From the NCBI RefSeq assembly GCF_010183535.1, contig NC_071330.1, positions 15,047,717 to 15,111,716 of the forward strand: a stretch of 64,000 bases of DNA. The letters run 5' to 3'. The translations under genes and the position numbers were made by a program. Positions 12,801 to 22,800 of the stretch are shown here, in pieces. Position 1 is the first letter of the stretch, and each line of letters starts with the position of its first letter. The stretch is from Caenorhabditis remanei (Eukaryota; Nematoda; Chromadorea; Rhabditida; Rhabditidae). The notes under the pieces were generated by a model. That model was given only the letters and a program-made list of their open reading frames with translations. It was not told the origin of the DNA and did not search any database.

Positions 12801-15800
12801 AAAAATCACTATCACTTGATTCCAGGAATTTAAAATCGTCTGAAACAGGGTTGCGAAATTCCGGGCCGGGCTGGGCTGACAAAAAATTCTTCCGGCCCGG
12901 CCCGGATTCAAAAAATGTGCACCATTTTTTCACAAATTTCGGCAAAATTTTCATTTAAAAAAAGTCAAAATTCTCAAAATTTCTCGTACGCTAATGTTTT
13001 TACCGATATTCTAAAACACAGTCGAAAAATCCACTTTTTTGCAAAAAAAATCAAACAGTTTTCAAAAAATTTCAAATTTCTACAGGAGCCGGGCCGACCG
13101 GGCCGAGGAAAATTTTTCAGCCGGCCCGGCCCGGAATTTCCCAACTCTGGTCTGAAACTGATCTAATCAAATTCAGCTCCTCCAGACGCTTCGAATGAGT
13201 ATAATCATGACTAGAATCGGTTTGAATTGAGTCTCACCACGAAAACTACAGTAATCAGGATCCAGGATTACTGTAGTTTTCGCGTCGAGACCCAAAGTGC
13301 TCCAAATCTAGTCATGATTATACTCATTCGAATCGTCTTGACGGGCTGATTCTGAATATGTATGTTTGATGACCGAATTGTCGGATCCTAGGCCACCAAG
13401 TTTTATTTGACTAATTTTCAGTCTATTTTGAGTGATTTTCCATCAAAAAACTGTAAAAATCGGTGATTTTCAATGGAAAACACAATTTTTCAGTTAAAAA
13501 ATCCAAAAAATTGGGTTTCAAACTCATTTTTACTGCAAAATTGCGAATTTTTGAGTTATTTTCAGCATAAAAAGCGCAGTTTCGGTTTATTGAATCGGAA
13601 AAAATAGAATTTTACCTCAAAAATTGCGTTTTTCCATTAAAAATCAACGATTTTTCAGCTTTTTTCCAATATAAGTCACTCAAAATAGGCTGAAAATTAA
13701 ATTTTTGAACTGAAACAGACTCGGATTACTCGTTTTCAGACCGAAAATTCAATTTTCAAAAGTGAAAATATCCAGAGAAAAACTCACTTTTCGAGCCAAT
13801 ATTTTCAGCTATTGTGACTATCTGGCGCGCTTTTGACGCGTTCTTCAAAAAATTGAGTTTTTTCAGTAAAAACTGACCAAAAATCATATTTGTGAGTCCA
13901 GATCTGGCGCTCCTTTGACGCGTTTTTTGAATTTTCCAAAAGTTCTGAAAAATGTCCAAAATTGCTTGATTTTTTAAAGAATTTGAACCATCTGGCGCGC
14001 CGTTGACGCGATATTGTTCAATTTTTGCCAAAAATAAATGTTTTGAGTCCAAATCTGGCGCTCCTTTGACGCGTTTTTTCCAAATTTTCCCATTTTTACT
14101 GTAAAATTGCGAATTTTTGAGTCCAAATTCATATATTTGACGATCTGGCGCGCCTTTGACGCGTTCCTTACCAAAATTTGAGTTATTTTCATTAAAAACT
14201 GACCAAAAGTCATATTATTGAGTCCAAACTGGCGCGCCTTTGACGCGTTTTTTGAATTTTTCAAAAGTTGAGAAAAATGTCCAAAATTGCAGTATTTTTT
14301 GAGAATTTGAACCATCTGGCGCGCTTTTTACGCGTTCCTTACAAAAATTTGAGTTATTTTCAGTAAAAACTGACCAAAAATCAATTTTTTGAGTCCAAAT
14401 CTGGCGCTCCTTTGACGCGTTTTTTGAAATTTCCAAAAGTTCTGTAAATAGACGCTCTGGCGCGCCGTTGACGCGATATCATTCAATTTTCGCATATTTT
14501 CAGCTCGGCTCCACCCCCAACGTCTCGTCAAAAATGCAATTCGTCACCCCATTATCTCCACACTACGAACCCCATCTGGACCTAATGAAACCGATATTCT
14601 CTGCGTGTGACTCCGCCTACGAATCAATCTTTCACGTGTTATGGGCCATCGAATTGGCGCGTTTCTCGTGTCAGGAGACGTCAACTCAGAATCTGCCAGG
14701 AATAATGAGATTCTTGTTGAGAAATTATTCCCTCCGTGAAAATGCGACGTGTCTTCTGAATACGTTGTCTCACGTCTTCTGTATCATCAACTCGTCGCTT
14801 CTACGTCTTCGTTCTCATATCTCCATTCAACTTCGTCAACTTCTCTCCAGATTTTTGGCGGCTATCGATGAGAAGTGTGTCGACGTTGATGACGTCATCC
14901 GAGAGCATCTGAAGTTCACACGCCACGTGTCGGTCGTTGTTTTTGTGAGAAATAATGAGAGAATTGAGCATGAGCTGGCGAATTTACTACGTGTCGCGTT
15001 TGAAGCACAAGATTTGACGAAGGAATTTGTGGAGACGTGGAGTGACGTCATCGACCAAACGGATTCTGATGAGAATGTTAGGAAGGCACGAATTGCAGAG
15101 TGTTGTCAGAAACGAACGATAGCTGTGAGAATTCTGTTGGAAACTGTTAATGTAAGGGTTTGGATGGGGGAAAACGGGAATTTTTGAGACGGAAATTGGG
15201 TTTTTGAGCCGGAAATTAGGTATTGTGAGTTATTTCGAGTGGGAAAACACTTGAAATTGTGAATTTTCAGATAAAAATGTAGTTTTTGAGCTAGAAAATC
15301 CGTTTTTTACCGTAAAAATTAGTGGTTTTGGCATGTTTTTGAGCTGAAAATTGCACCAAAACTGAGTTTTGTGACATAGAAATTGATATTTTGAGCCTGA
15401 AATAGGATTAATTTTCAGCCAAAACATCATCAAAACCGTCTGAAATTGCTGTAATCAGTCTCAGCTCATTGAGACGCTTCGAATGAGTATAACCATGACC
15501 AGATTCGGTTTCAATTGAGTCTCGCCACGAAAACTACAGTAATCCTCGGTTTAAAGGCGCATAGAACTCGAAAATGTTCAAATTACTCAGATTATAGTCG
15601 TGATTATACTCATTCAAAGCGTCTCAATGAGCTGAAACTGATTAGAGCAGTTTCTGACGAATTTGGTGATTTTTTGGCTGAAATTTTAGTGGAAAACTGG
15701 TAAAAATGACGTTTTTTCACCTAAATTCTCTATTTCTTGATTCCAGACATCTTAAAACAATCTGAAACTGTTCTTATCATACTCAGCTCATTCTGGCGCT

Positions 15801-16076
15801 TCGAATGAGTATAATCATGACTATAATCAGAGTAATTTGAACATTTTCGAGTTCTATGCGCCTTTAAACCAGGGATTACTGTAGTTTTCGTGGCGAGACT
15901 CAATTTGAACAGAATCTGGTCATGATTATACTCATTCGAAGCGTTTCGATGAGCTGAGTATGATTAGAGTAGTTTCAGATGAATTTTTTAATTTTTTTAT
16001 TCAGAAATGTCACAAAAATCTGATGGAACTTCTCGACGAACAAATCACCTATGGAAACGACGCTCTTTTGGAATAA
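849..16076 (+). CDS. Gamma-tubulin complex component (GCP2/GCP3 class), 3' nine exons
   Basis: Exons by splice sites and matching phase: 849-1065, 5399-5670, 6462-6580, 7696-7952, 8750-9052, 10745-11029, 12250-12418, 14504-15151, 16005-16076 (stop TAA). The first visible exon starts mid-codon, so upstream exons lie outside the window. They encode ~779 residues: a Ser/Thr-rich N-terminal stretch, then an alpha-helical GCP fold. Recognisable GCP-like segments are 'MMEWMTTGEVPVDKVYGRYM' (cf. the 'W.y.GeL.D.y.EFF' motif of GCPs), the segment ending 'LTTGRLKEHIL' (cf. 'LLLGQGDFIRHLM'), 'YESIFHVLWAIELARFS' (cf. 'FLWRAKRMEY') and 'DVDDVIREHLKF' (cf. 'dLD.ii.aH..fl'). Known role: GCPs bind gamma-tubulin and nucleate microtubules at centrosomes. 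Nematode GCPs are very divergent, so GCP3 (gip-1) versus GCP2 (gip-2) is not settled; GCP3 fits slightly better by eye. AATAAA at 16072-16077 overlaps the stop codon. Introns are large and repeat-filled. Confidence 0.78.
1481..1510 (+). repeat. Decoy copy of the 3' edge of the exon ending at 1065
   Basis: The last ~25 coding bases of the 849-1065 exon (ACTGCCAGTAATCATCTATT) recur here with the following intron start. The donor has changed from TCGTGAGT to TCGTCAGT, so it should be inactive. It is part of a ~440-bp duplication of 1040-1480. Confidence 0.7.
1610..2545. repeat. Long intronic inverted repeat (arms ~450 bp)
   Basis: The arms at about 1610-2058 and 2092-2545 are near-complementary, separated by ~33 bp, with the centre at TCACTGTTACC / GGTAACAGTGA. 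Each arm contains GC-rich CCGCGCGCGC and several GGCGCGCC/GACGC copies in an otherwise AT-rich intron. The same nonsense peptide can be read from both strands, which is a by-product of the symmetry. Confidence 0.85.
2825..5250. repeat. Tandem array of a 321-bp unit, seven copies
   Basis: CGAAAACTACAGTAACCGTC recurs at 3161, 3482, 3803, 4124, 4445, 4766 and 5087, a period of 321 bp. Inner copies differ at only a few positions; the first and last diverge. Each unit contains one full palindromic element (GAGTATAATC arms, ACTACAGTAA core, TTTAAAGGCGCAT) plus a spacer. A related partial copy sits at 2825-3010. All lies inside the GCP-gene intron 1066-5398. Confidence 0.92.
6581..7695. repeat. Intron built of GAAAATCTCGCATTTTCAG iterations
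   Basis: The whole intron is a degenerate array of GCTGAAAA, TTTTTTGG and 'CTGAAAATCTCG(C/A)ATTTT' phrases with many TTTTCAG strings. No coding is seen. Confidence 0.6.
8020..8590. repeat. Two palindromic GAGTATAATCATG elements
   Basis: Elements at ~8020-8335 and ~8345-8590 in the intron 7953-8749. Both have outer arms of the GCP-locus type (CTGAAACTG...CTAATCAGTTTCAGCTC), a GAATGAGTATAATC inner arm, an ACTACAGTAATCC core and TTTAAAGGCGCATA. Confidence 0.85.
9510..10045. repeat. Left arm of inverted repeat flanking the GCP exon 10745-11029
   Basis: This arm is the reverse complement of 11637-12170, for example GGTATAGAACGATCTGAAAC here and GTTTCAGATCGTTCTATACC there. It lies in the intron 9053-10744. 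The phrase also occurs once at 6068-6088. Confidence 0.88.
10381..10410 (+). repeat. Decoy copy of the 5' edge of the exon starting at 10745
   Basis: ATTTTCAGCTTCTCGAAATC, the exon's acceptor plus its first bases, recurs ~358 bp upstream and then diverges. A working acceptor sequence is retained. Confidence 0.72.
11447..11510 (+). repeat. Decoy copy of the 3' edge of the exon ending at 11029
   Basis: GATTTACxGCCACxTTGTATAGTGTTATCAAGTGAGTTG recurs ~453 bp downstream of the true exon end, with the GTGAGT donor intact and the following intron start copied. Confidence 0.75.
11637..12170. repeat. Right arm of inverted repeat flanking the GCP exon 10745-11029
   Basis: Reverse complement of 9510-10045, in the intron 11030-12249. 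See that entry. Confidence 0.88.
12485..13395. repeat. Palindromic element interrupted by a nested TIR element
   Basis: The outer ends 'TTCGGTCATCAAACATACAT' (~12512) and its complement (~13355) bound two successive core palindromes (12540-12720 and 13185-13345). The younger element at 12846-13149 lies between them. In the intron 12419-14503. Confidence 0.82.
12846..13149. mobile_element. Non-autonomous hAT-like element with 8-bp TSD (GGGCCGG-rich)
   Basis: 304 bp. The termini are CAGGGTTGCGAAATTCCGGG... and ...GGAATTTCCCAACTCTG, near-perfect inverted repeats. It is flanked by GTCTGAAA at 12838-12845 and again at 13150-13157. The CAGGG start and 8-bp target duplication match hAT elements. 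The inside is GGCCCGGCCCG-type sequence; no transposase is seen. Confidence 0.88.
13815..14480. repeat. Nine-copy array of the CTGGCGCGCC...GACGCG motif
   Basis: Copies begin near 13820, 13903, 13990, 14052, 14141, 14229, 14314, 14399 and 14456, 57-89 bp apart, alternating GGCGCGCC and GGCGCTCC forms. Each is followed by TTTGACGCGTT. The last copy ends ~25 bp before the acceptor of the 648-nt exon at 14504. Confidence 0.85.
15420..15985. repeat. Two palindromic GAGTATAATCATG elements in the last GCP intron
   Basis: Elements at ~15420-15690 and ~15745-15985, with TTTAAAGGCGCATAGAACTCG in opposite orientations. The second ends ~20 bp before the acceptor of the final exon (16005). Confidence 0.82.
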
Positions 16077-17241
16077 ATAGTTCACTTTTTTTGGTTTTTA
16101 AATGGGAGATTACTGTATAATCTTGAAATATTCCATTATTACCGAATAATGGAATATTCCTGGATTACTGTAGAATCCTGCCCTAATTTAAATACCTTTC
16201 AATATTCGTGTTTGTTCATATCCCCCACCTACGTATTCTGGTACAAATTCCTCAAATTTTCCCCTTTTTTCCTGATATTTTAACTCAAAATGTGGCCTTT
16301 TTCTCTTTGCTTCGAGGTGTTTTAATTTTATTATAATTATTATGCAATTAACTTAATTATCTCTGTTCGTTTCGTGATTTCAGATGCATGTATACATAAA
16401 TTAGGACGGTTTTATAAGGATTTTAAGTCTTTTTTACTAAAAATACTTTTTCAGGTGTATATGACGCAGAAATACACTGAAATTTTGATTTTGAAAATTG
16501 GAAAAAAAATTTCAGCCAATTTTTTTTGAGGTATAGTGACTATACCTAACTTTGGGAAAAATTAGAAATTTTTTCCATTTTTCTCGGGAAATTGTGCTAA
16601 TTGTATGGAATTTTACAGTAACTTGATCATTTCTTCTCAAAAACTTATAAAAATCTGAAAATTGGCACTATACCTAAGTTCTGAAAAAATTCCAGCCAAA
16701 ATTTTTTGTTGAATTTTTTGCTGCAAACAGTTTGTAAGCGCAATAACTAAACGGAAATCGCAAAATTTGACCCGAAAAAATCTGAAAATGGGCACTATAC
16801 CTAACTTCTGAAGATTAAAATTTCAGCCAAAATTTTTTTTTTTCGAATTTTTTGCTGCCAACAGTTTGTAAGCGCTAGAACTAGACGGATACGGCAGAAT
16901 TTAACCCGGAAACTGCAAAAAATCTGAAAATCAGCACTATACCTAATTTCTGGAAATGAAAATTTCAGACAAAAATTTAAAAAAATTATTTTGCTTCAAA
17001 ACAGACTAAAATTGCTGGAAATAACTATTTTAGTCCAGAGTTTACTCTATCTATGTATATACATATCAATTTCAGCCAAAAAATTTCAGAAAAGTAAATT
17101 TTTTTTAAAATTGAAAATTCATTCATTCCATTCATATTTTATTAGGTGGATGAAAAACTAAAAAGTGTAACGAGGTAACTCATAACGAGTAATTAAATAA
17201 TTAACATTATAACTAAGGGACAATTATTACTGAGATTGGGG
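16077..17241. other. Intergenic; degenerate ~130-bp repeats with GCACTATACCTAA
   Basis: Downstream of the GCP stop. Copies of (G/C)ACTATACCTAA(C/G)TTCTG at about 16545, 16668, 16793 and 16937 are each followed by TTTCAGCCAAAATTTTTT and, in two, TTTGCTGCxAACAGTTTGTAAGCGC. No coding is seen. Confidence 0.6.
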
Positions 17242-17249
17242 TAATGTAG

Positions 17250-17850
17250 CATAGTTGTCCGGAATCCGGATTCCGGAAATTCCGGATTCCGGAATTCCGG
17301 GTTTTTTTTGGCATTCCGGTTCCGGTTCCGGATTCCGGAAAATAAAATTTTTCATTCCGATTCCGGATTCCGGATTCCGGTCTTTTTAATTTTTTTCCGG
17401 AATCCTGAAGTTTAAATTTTAAAATTTTTTTTGAGTTTTAAAGACAACTGCATTACTTCTTTTTCGGTTTTGAACCTCAAAAGTAGTTTTAAACTTTATA
17501 TATCATTAAAAACACTCGAAAAAATTACTTGGCCTTGCAAATTTATCGAATCATTCCGGATTCCGGATTCCGAGAAGTTCCGGAATTCCGGGTTTTTTCG
17601 TCATTCCGGTTCCGGATTCCGAGAAGTTCCGGAATTCCGGGTTTTTTCGTCATTCCGGTTCCGGATTCCGAGAAGTTCCGGAATTCCGGGTTTTTTCGTC
17701 ATTCCGGTTCCGGATTCCGAGAAGTTCCGGAATTCCGGGTTTTTTCGTCATTCCGGTTCCGGATTCCGGGTTCCGAAAAATTAAAAATTTGATTCCGGTT
17801 CCGGATTCCGGATTCCGGTTTTTCGGAAAATGGCATTCCGTACAACTATG
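17250..17850. mobile_element. Non-autonomous TIR element with 8-bp TSD and CCGGAATTCCGG array
   Basis: 601 bp, termini CATAGTTGTCCGGAAT and ...ATTCCGTACAACTATG. It is flanked by TAATGTAG at 17242-17249 and 17851-17858. The inside is dominated by TTCCGGATTCCGG; a ~55-bp unit (GAGAAGTTCCGGAATTCCGG + GTTTTTTCGTCATTCCGG) is repeated four times at ~17570-17765. Open frames across it are artefacts of the repeat. No transposase. Confidence 0.88.
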
Positions 17851-17858
17851 TAATGTAG

Positions 17859-18430
17859 CCATGGGAGATCAGACAGACAACAATTACAAGGGTAATTAAC
17901 ATTATAATTAACATATAATTAACAAAAACAGATATCAAATGGGTAAATGATGATATTAGAGCGTACGCTTAGAGACAAGAATTTTGAAAATGTTCAATTT
18001 TTTAATGGAAACATGTAATTTTTACTTTTTTTATTGAGTTTTTGAACTTTTTAAAGAAAAAAAACCCGGAATCCGAAATAAACGTTCCAAAAACTGAAAT
18101 TATGGAAGAATTTTGGTGACTTTTTTGTTTCAAATAATGTTTTTTTTAGGGGGGGGGGGAGCTTGAATATCCGAATGAAACTTTTTTTTTTTGAAAATTT
18201 TTGGAAATTTTATGTTTTTTCATTTTTTTATTCTTTTTTTCGGAATCCGGAACAAAGGAATCCACCGGGTTTCCAAAATACGGAAAGAATTTTTAAATTT
18301 TTCAAATTTTTTAGGTTTAAAAAAAAATTTATTTTTTAATTTTTTTGTTGAAAAAACAATTCAGAACTCCAGAATCCGTATTACTGGGGTAGGTTGTAGG
18401 GCGGCGGGAATTTAAAAATATGAATGAACT
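17859..18430. other. Intergenic AT-rich DNA with first copy of a dispersed repeat
   Basis: Contains GGAATCCGGAACAAAGGAAT (~18241) through GGCGGGAATTTAAAAATATG (~18405), repeated at ~19525-19790. A G9 run lies at ~18150. No coding is seen. Confidence 0.5.
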
Positions 18431-18449
18431 TAGACAATTTTTATAAATT

Positions 18450-18620
18450 TTGATGTCTGTGCGCCTTTGAACTCGGGATTACTGTAGTTTTCGCGGTGGG
18501 ACCCAACTTTAACCGAATATGCCCAAGATTATACTCATTCGAAGCGTCATGGCAAGCTGATTCCAAAAATATATACATTTCAAAGTTTAGTTCAAATCTG
18601 AAAAAGTTACGGTAGCTTTT
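18450..18620. repeat. Half palindromic GAGTATAATC element
   Basis: Has the TGCGCCTTTGAACTCGGGATTACTGTAG core and one ATTATACTCATTCGAAGCG arm. The left arm is missing. Confidence 0.6.
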
Positions 18621-18959
18621 GAGCAAGTTCCATTTTCGAAAAGTTTCGAAATTCTGTAACTTTCTTTATTTTCGACATTTTCAGGTGATTTTTGCTGTAA
18701 ATGACAAATATTACGTGTAGCTTGGTGAGGAAAAAAGAATGTATTCAGAACAGTATTTATTAGCGAGTAATTAACATGATAATTAAAGGAGGTAAAAGAG
18801 GAATAAATTAAATGACAATATCTAGAGAAAAATCTGAAAACCGGAGATCCCTAAGACCAAATAAATTAAAAATCCGAGTTTAAAGATATGAACAGAGTGG
18901 GAGGGGCGTAAAGTCGCGGAATAAACAGATTTGAATTTTTCGAATTTTTTTGGTACTAA

Positions 18960-19360
18960 CATTCATGAATATTGTCACAGGCCAGTCTCTGACCTGTCTC
19001 TACTCTCTTTTCCTCGGGTTCTCTCTCGACTGAGATGACGTATTGCTCTCGGCTCAGCGGGGCGTAAACAACCCAGCGGCCGGCCGAGAGTCCCCTTTTC
19101 TCCTCTTGACATTTTTAGTTTCTATACTGGTGCGGGTGAAGGACGGCAAGTCCTTCTCCTTGCTATACCGGGAAATAAATGATTGCAATCATGAACTAAA
19201 TGTGTACCTAAAACAGACTGAAATGTTAAAATACAGAGCAGGCGCAATCTGGTATTTTACAATATGGAGAAGTTGGGGTACTGTAGTCGTGAGAATTCTG
19301 ACAGAAACAATCAATCGATATGTAATTAACAATTATAATTTAATGATGAGCTGATCTTAT
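18960..19360 (+). other. Unclassified low-copy block in the 16-20 kb intergenic region
   Basis: Unlike its surroundings this block is GC-balanced: CACAGGCCAGTCTCTGACC..., CCCAGCGGCCGGCCGAGAGT. It holds a 103-codon frame (19043-19354) that includes 'VVVRILTETIN', resembling 'IAVRILLETVN' at the 3' end of the GCP exon 14504-15151. It could be a degraded transposon, an LTR fragment or a relic exon. It lies between two copies of the repeat at 18240 and 19525. Confidence 0.3.
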
Positions 19361-19524
19361 TATAAGAAACAAACAAGAATTCCGGAATCTGGAATGAAAT
19401 TTCTTCCGGAAATTGGAATGAGTTATGGAAAAAAACAGGAATTCCCGAATTCCGGAAAAAAAATTTGACTTTTTTTGAAAATTTTCGGAAATTTTGTATT
19501 TTGTATTTTTTTATTTTTAGTGAT

Positions 19525-19790
19525 TTTTTTTTTCGGAATCCGGAACAAAGGAATCTACCGGAATTCCGCAATGAAGAAACGGAACAAAGGAATCCACCGG
19601 GTTTCCAAATACGGAAAGAATTTTTAAATTTTTTTTATTTTTAAAGGTTTTTTTTTAATTTTAAATTTTTTTTATTGAAAAAAACCGGATTTCCAGAATT
19701 CAGGTACTACTCTAAGGTAGGTGGATGATCTACCGTATAGAGCTCTAAGGAATGTGGGCGGCGGGAATTTAAAAATATGAATGAAATTAG
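19525..19790. repeat. Second copy of the GGAACAAAGGAATCCACCGG repeat
   Basis: A direct copy of ~18240-18430, ending at the same GGCGGGAATTTAAAAATATGAATGAA. It carries an internal duplication of the GGAACAAAGGAATC phrase and a TACTCTAAGGTAGGTGGATG insertion. Confidence 0.65.
19671..19676 (-). terminator. Possible polyadenylation signal of the ONECUT gene
   Basis: TTTATT on the plus strand (AATAAA on the minus strand) about 200 nt past the stop codon at 19877, in an A/T run that also belongs to a repeat copy. Confidence 0.35.
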
Positions 19791-19876
19791 ACAATTTTTT
19801 TTTCGTTTTTCCAATTTTTATATTTTTTTTGATAATTTTTTTCCTTTTAGTTTCGAGATTTCCAACTTGCGATGTT

Positions 19877-22800
19877 TTACTCCATCTCCATCTCCTCGAC
19901 TCTCTGGTTATCAGCAAACCGACTGCGTCTTCTTGCATTCATAAAATAAGTGTGAACTTGAATGAAATCCAAATTCAACTTCTCTGCAGTGACTGCCATA
20001 ATTCTTTGATCCGGACGTCTTTCAAGTTTGAAAATTGCCTCCAATGTCTCCTTTTGGTGTTGACTGAATTGGAATCTCTTTTTGATCGGTTTAGTAGTGG
20101 CATCGGATGATTTTTCGGTGGAGTCACTGGAAAAAATGACTGAAATCGGTTAAGATCGGCTGAAATCGGGTGGTAGTGATTTTGAGAAAGTTAGGCTATG
20201 CTCTATCAATTTTTTTAATTTCACTTATAGTCATCTTCACGCTGTTTGTTTTCCAGCAAAAATCTTATAAAAATATTGAAAACTCAAAAAGTTACAGAAT
20301 TTCGAAACTTTTCGAAAATCTCGAAATCACTTTTTGTACCGTAACTCTTGCAGACTTGTTCCAAATCGGATGAAACTTATATTTTTGGAATCAGTGCATC
20401 AAGACGCTTCAAATGAGTATAAACATGACTATATTCTGACAAACTTTTATTTTTCTGAAATTTTGGTATCACGATGGCCAAAATTCGAAATTTTTCAAAC
20501 TATGTCATGATTATACTCATTCGAAACGTCCTGAAGTGCTGATTCCAGAAATTCAAGAATTTTTGTTTTTGGACTAAATCCGAACGAGTTATAGCACATT
20601 TTGTGAATTTCAGATTTTCGAAAAGTTTCGAAAATCGATAATTTTTTTCATTTTTGCTATTTTTCCTTAATTTTTTGACTAAATAACCCGGAATTAGGCC
20701 GAACTTTCTAAGAAAAAATGTTTTTGCGATAATCCCGACGTGCCAAGCCTAGAGTACCCCGGTGGATTTGGATTTCGTGGTGAGACCCAAATTTAGTAAA
20801 ATTTTGCAAAATTTTCAGAAAATAGGCATGATTATACTCATTCGAAGCGTCTTGACTCCCTAATTTTAGAACTTCAAAGATTTTCAGTTTTAGACCAAAT
20901 CCAACCGAGTTATAGCTGATATAGTGATTTTCAGATTTTCGAAAATTTTCGAAATTCCACAACTTTGTGGGTTTTTGATGAAACTTTGTGATTTTTGGCT
21001 TAAAATGATGGATTTAATGAGTTCTAGCTAATAAATTTGAGAACCAACTTACGTCTTCTCATTGACAAGCTCCGCCCCTTCTTCTTCCACCTTGGCCATT
21101 TTCTCATCCAACGGGAGACTCATCCACTCTGCCATTTGGATGTATATCTGTTTTCCGACTTCTTTGAGATCTTCCCATGGTTTCGGTTTCTTCAAAGTGT
21201 CCGAAAGTGTTCCCTGAGTACGTTTTAACACCCGTTTAGCGAATTTCGATTGAGAAATTCCACACATTTTCAATTCGAACGAAATTTCACTGCAGAGACG
21301 TCTCGTATCGAGATAGTCGGAGGATTTAGAAGGATTACTGTATGCAGGATTACTGTATGAAGGGGTTGTCCCCGAAGTACTTGGCTGATTCGAGTCCTGG
21401 TGGTAATCTGGAAATAATTATTGATTTTAGGGATTTTAGGTAGATTACTGTAATTTGGTACATTGGAATCAGGGTAGGTCTATTTTTCATTAAAAGTTCT
21501 ACTTATTCCGGGTTATTTAATTAAAAAATTAGGGAAAAATAACAAATATCTAAAAAGTTCAGGAATTTCGAAACTTTTCGAAAATCTTAAATTCACAAAA
21601 TGTGCTGAAACTCGGTGGGTTTAGACTAATATTAAACATTCTTAAATTTCTGGAATCAGCTTGCCATGACGCTTCGAATGAATATAATCATGTCTTGATT
21701 TGAAGCACTTGGGGTCCCGCCACGAAAAGGGTTTTGGGTTACTGTAGTTTTCGCGTCGAGACACAACCTTATTCAAATCAAGTCATGATTATACTCATTC
21801 AAAGCGTCTTGACTTCCTGATTCCAAAAATTGAAGAATTTTTTGTTTTAGACAAAATCCCACCGACTTATAGCACATTTTGTGACTTTCAGATTTTCGAA
21901 AAGTTTCGAAAATCGATAACTTTGTGAGTTTTCAATAAAAGTCCGTGATTTTTGGTTTAAAATGTAGGGCTTAATAAGTTCTAGTTTACAGGGGTTTATG
22001 GGGTACTGTAGTTTTGGAGGCGGGGCTCAACATTTCGGAAAAAACTCACAAGTCGATGGTACTGTAGATTTTCTTCTTGGCTTCCGATTTCTTGGTTTAG
22101 AAACTTTTTGTGGGCGTGGCTTAACCTTGTGATCTACCACCGGATCGATATTCTCTTCTCCAATTGGCACATCGTAATCCATATTCTGATGATCCATGTA
22201 GTTTGTATCATTATATTGATTTTGATAGACATTTTCTTGCTTTTCAGCTTGTTGAGACGCTAAAATAATAAATACATTTGTAACAGTTTGAAAAATAGCA
22301 AATTCATCCAAAAATTAGAAAAAAATAGCAAAAATGATGAAAGTTATGGATTTTCGAAATTTTTCGAAATCTGAAATTCACAAAATGTGCTGAAACTCGC
22401 ATGGATTTAGTCAAAAACTGAAAATTCTTGAAATTCTGGATTCAGGGCGTCAAGTCGCTTCGAATGAGTATAATCATGACTAGGTTTGGCATAAGTTGGG
22501 TCCCGCCACGAAAACTACAGTAACCCATTGGCCCATTTTCGTTGCGAGACCCGAACCGCTCCAAAACTAGTCATGATTATACTCATTCGAAGCGTCTTGA
22601 CGCGCTGAGTTTAAAAATTTAAGAATTTTTGATTTCAGACTGAAACTGACTGAATTACAATATAAATTGTGAATTTCAGATTTTCGAAAAATTTCAAAAA
22701 TCGATAAATTTGTGAGTTTTTGTTGGGCAGAGGTGTTTTTAGGCTCAAAATGTAGGGCTTAGTGAGTTCTAGTTGGAAGAAATAGTTTCTGAATTAAAAC

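Noticed and set aside
14468..15187. A stand-alone 239-residue protein
   Set aside because: It is the 648-nt GCP exon with intron sequence at each end; in-phase acceptor at 14503 and donor at 15152.
17431..17862. Arg/Phe/Pro repeat proteins across 17.4-17.9 kb
   Set aside because: They are translations of the TTCCGG array inside a TIR element.
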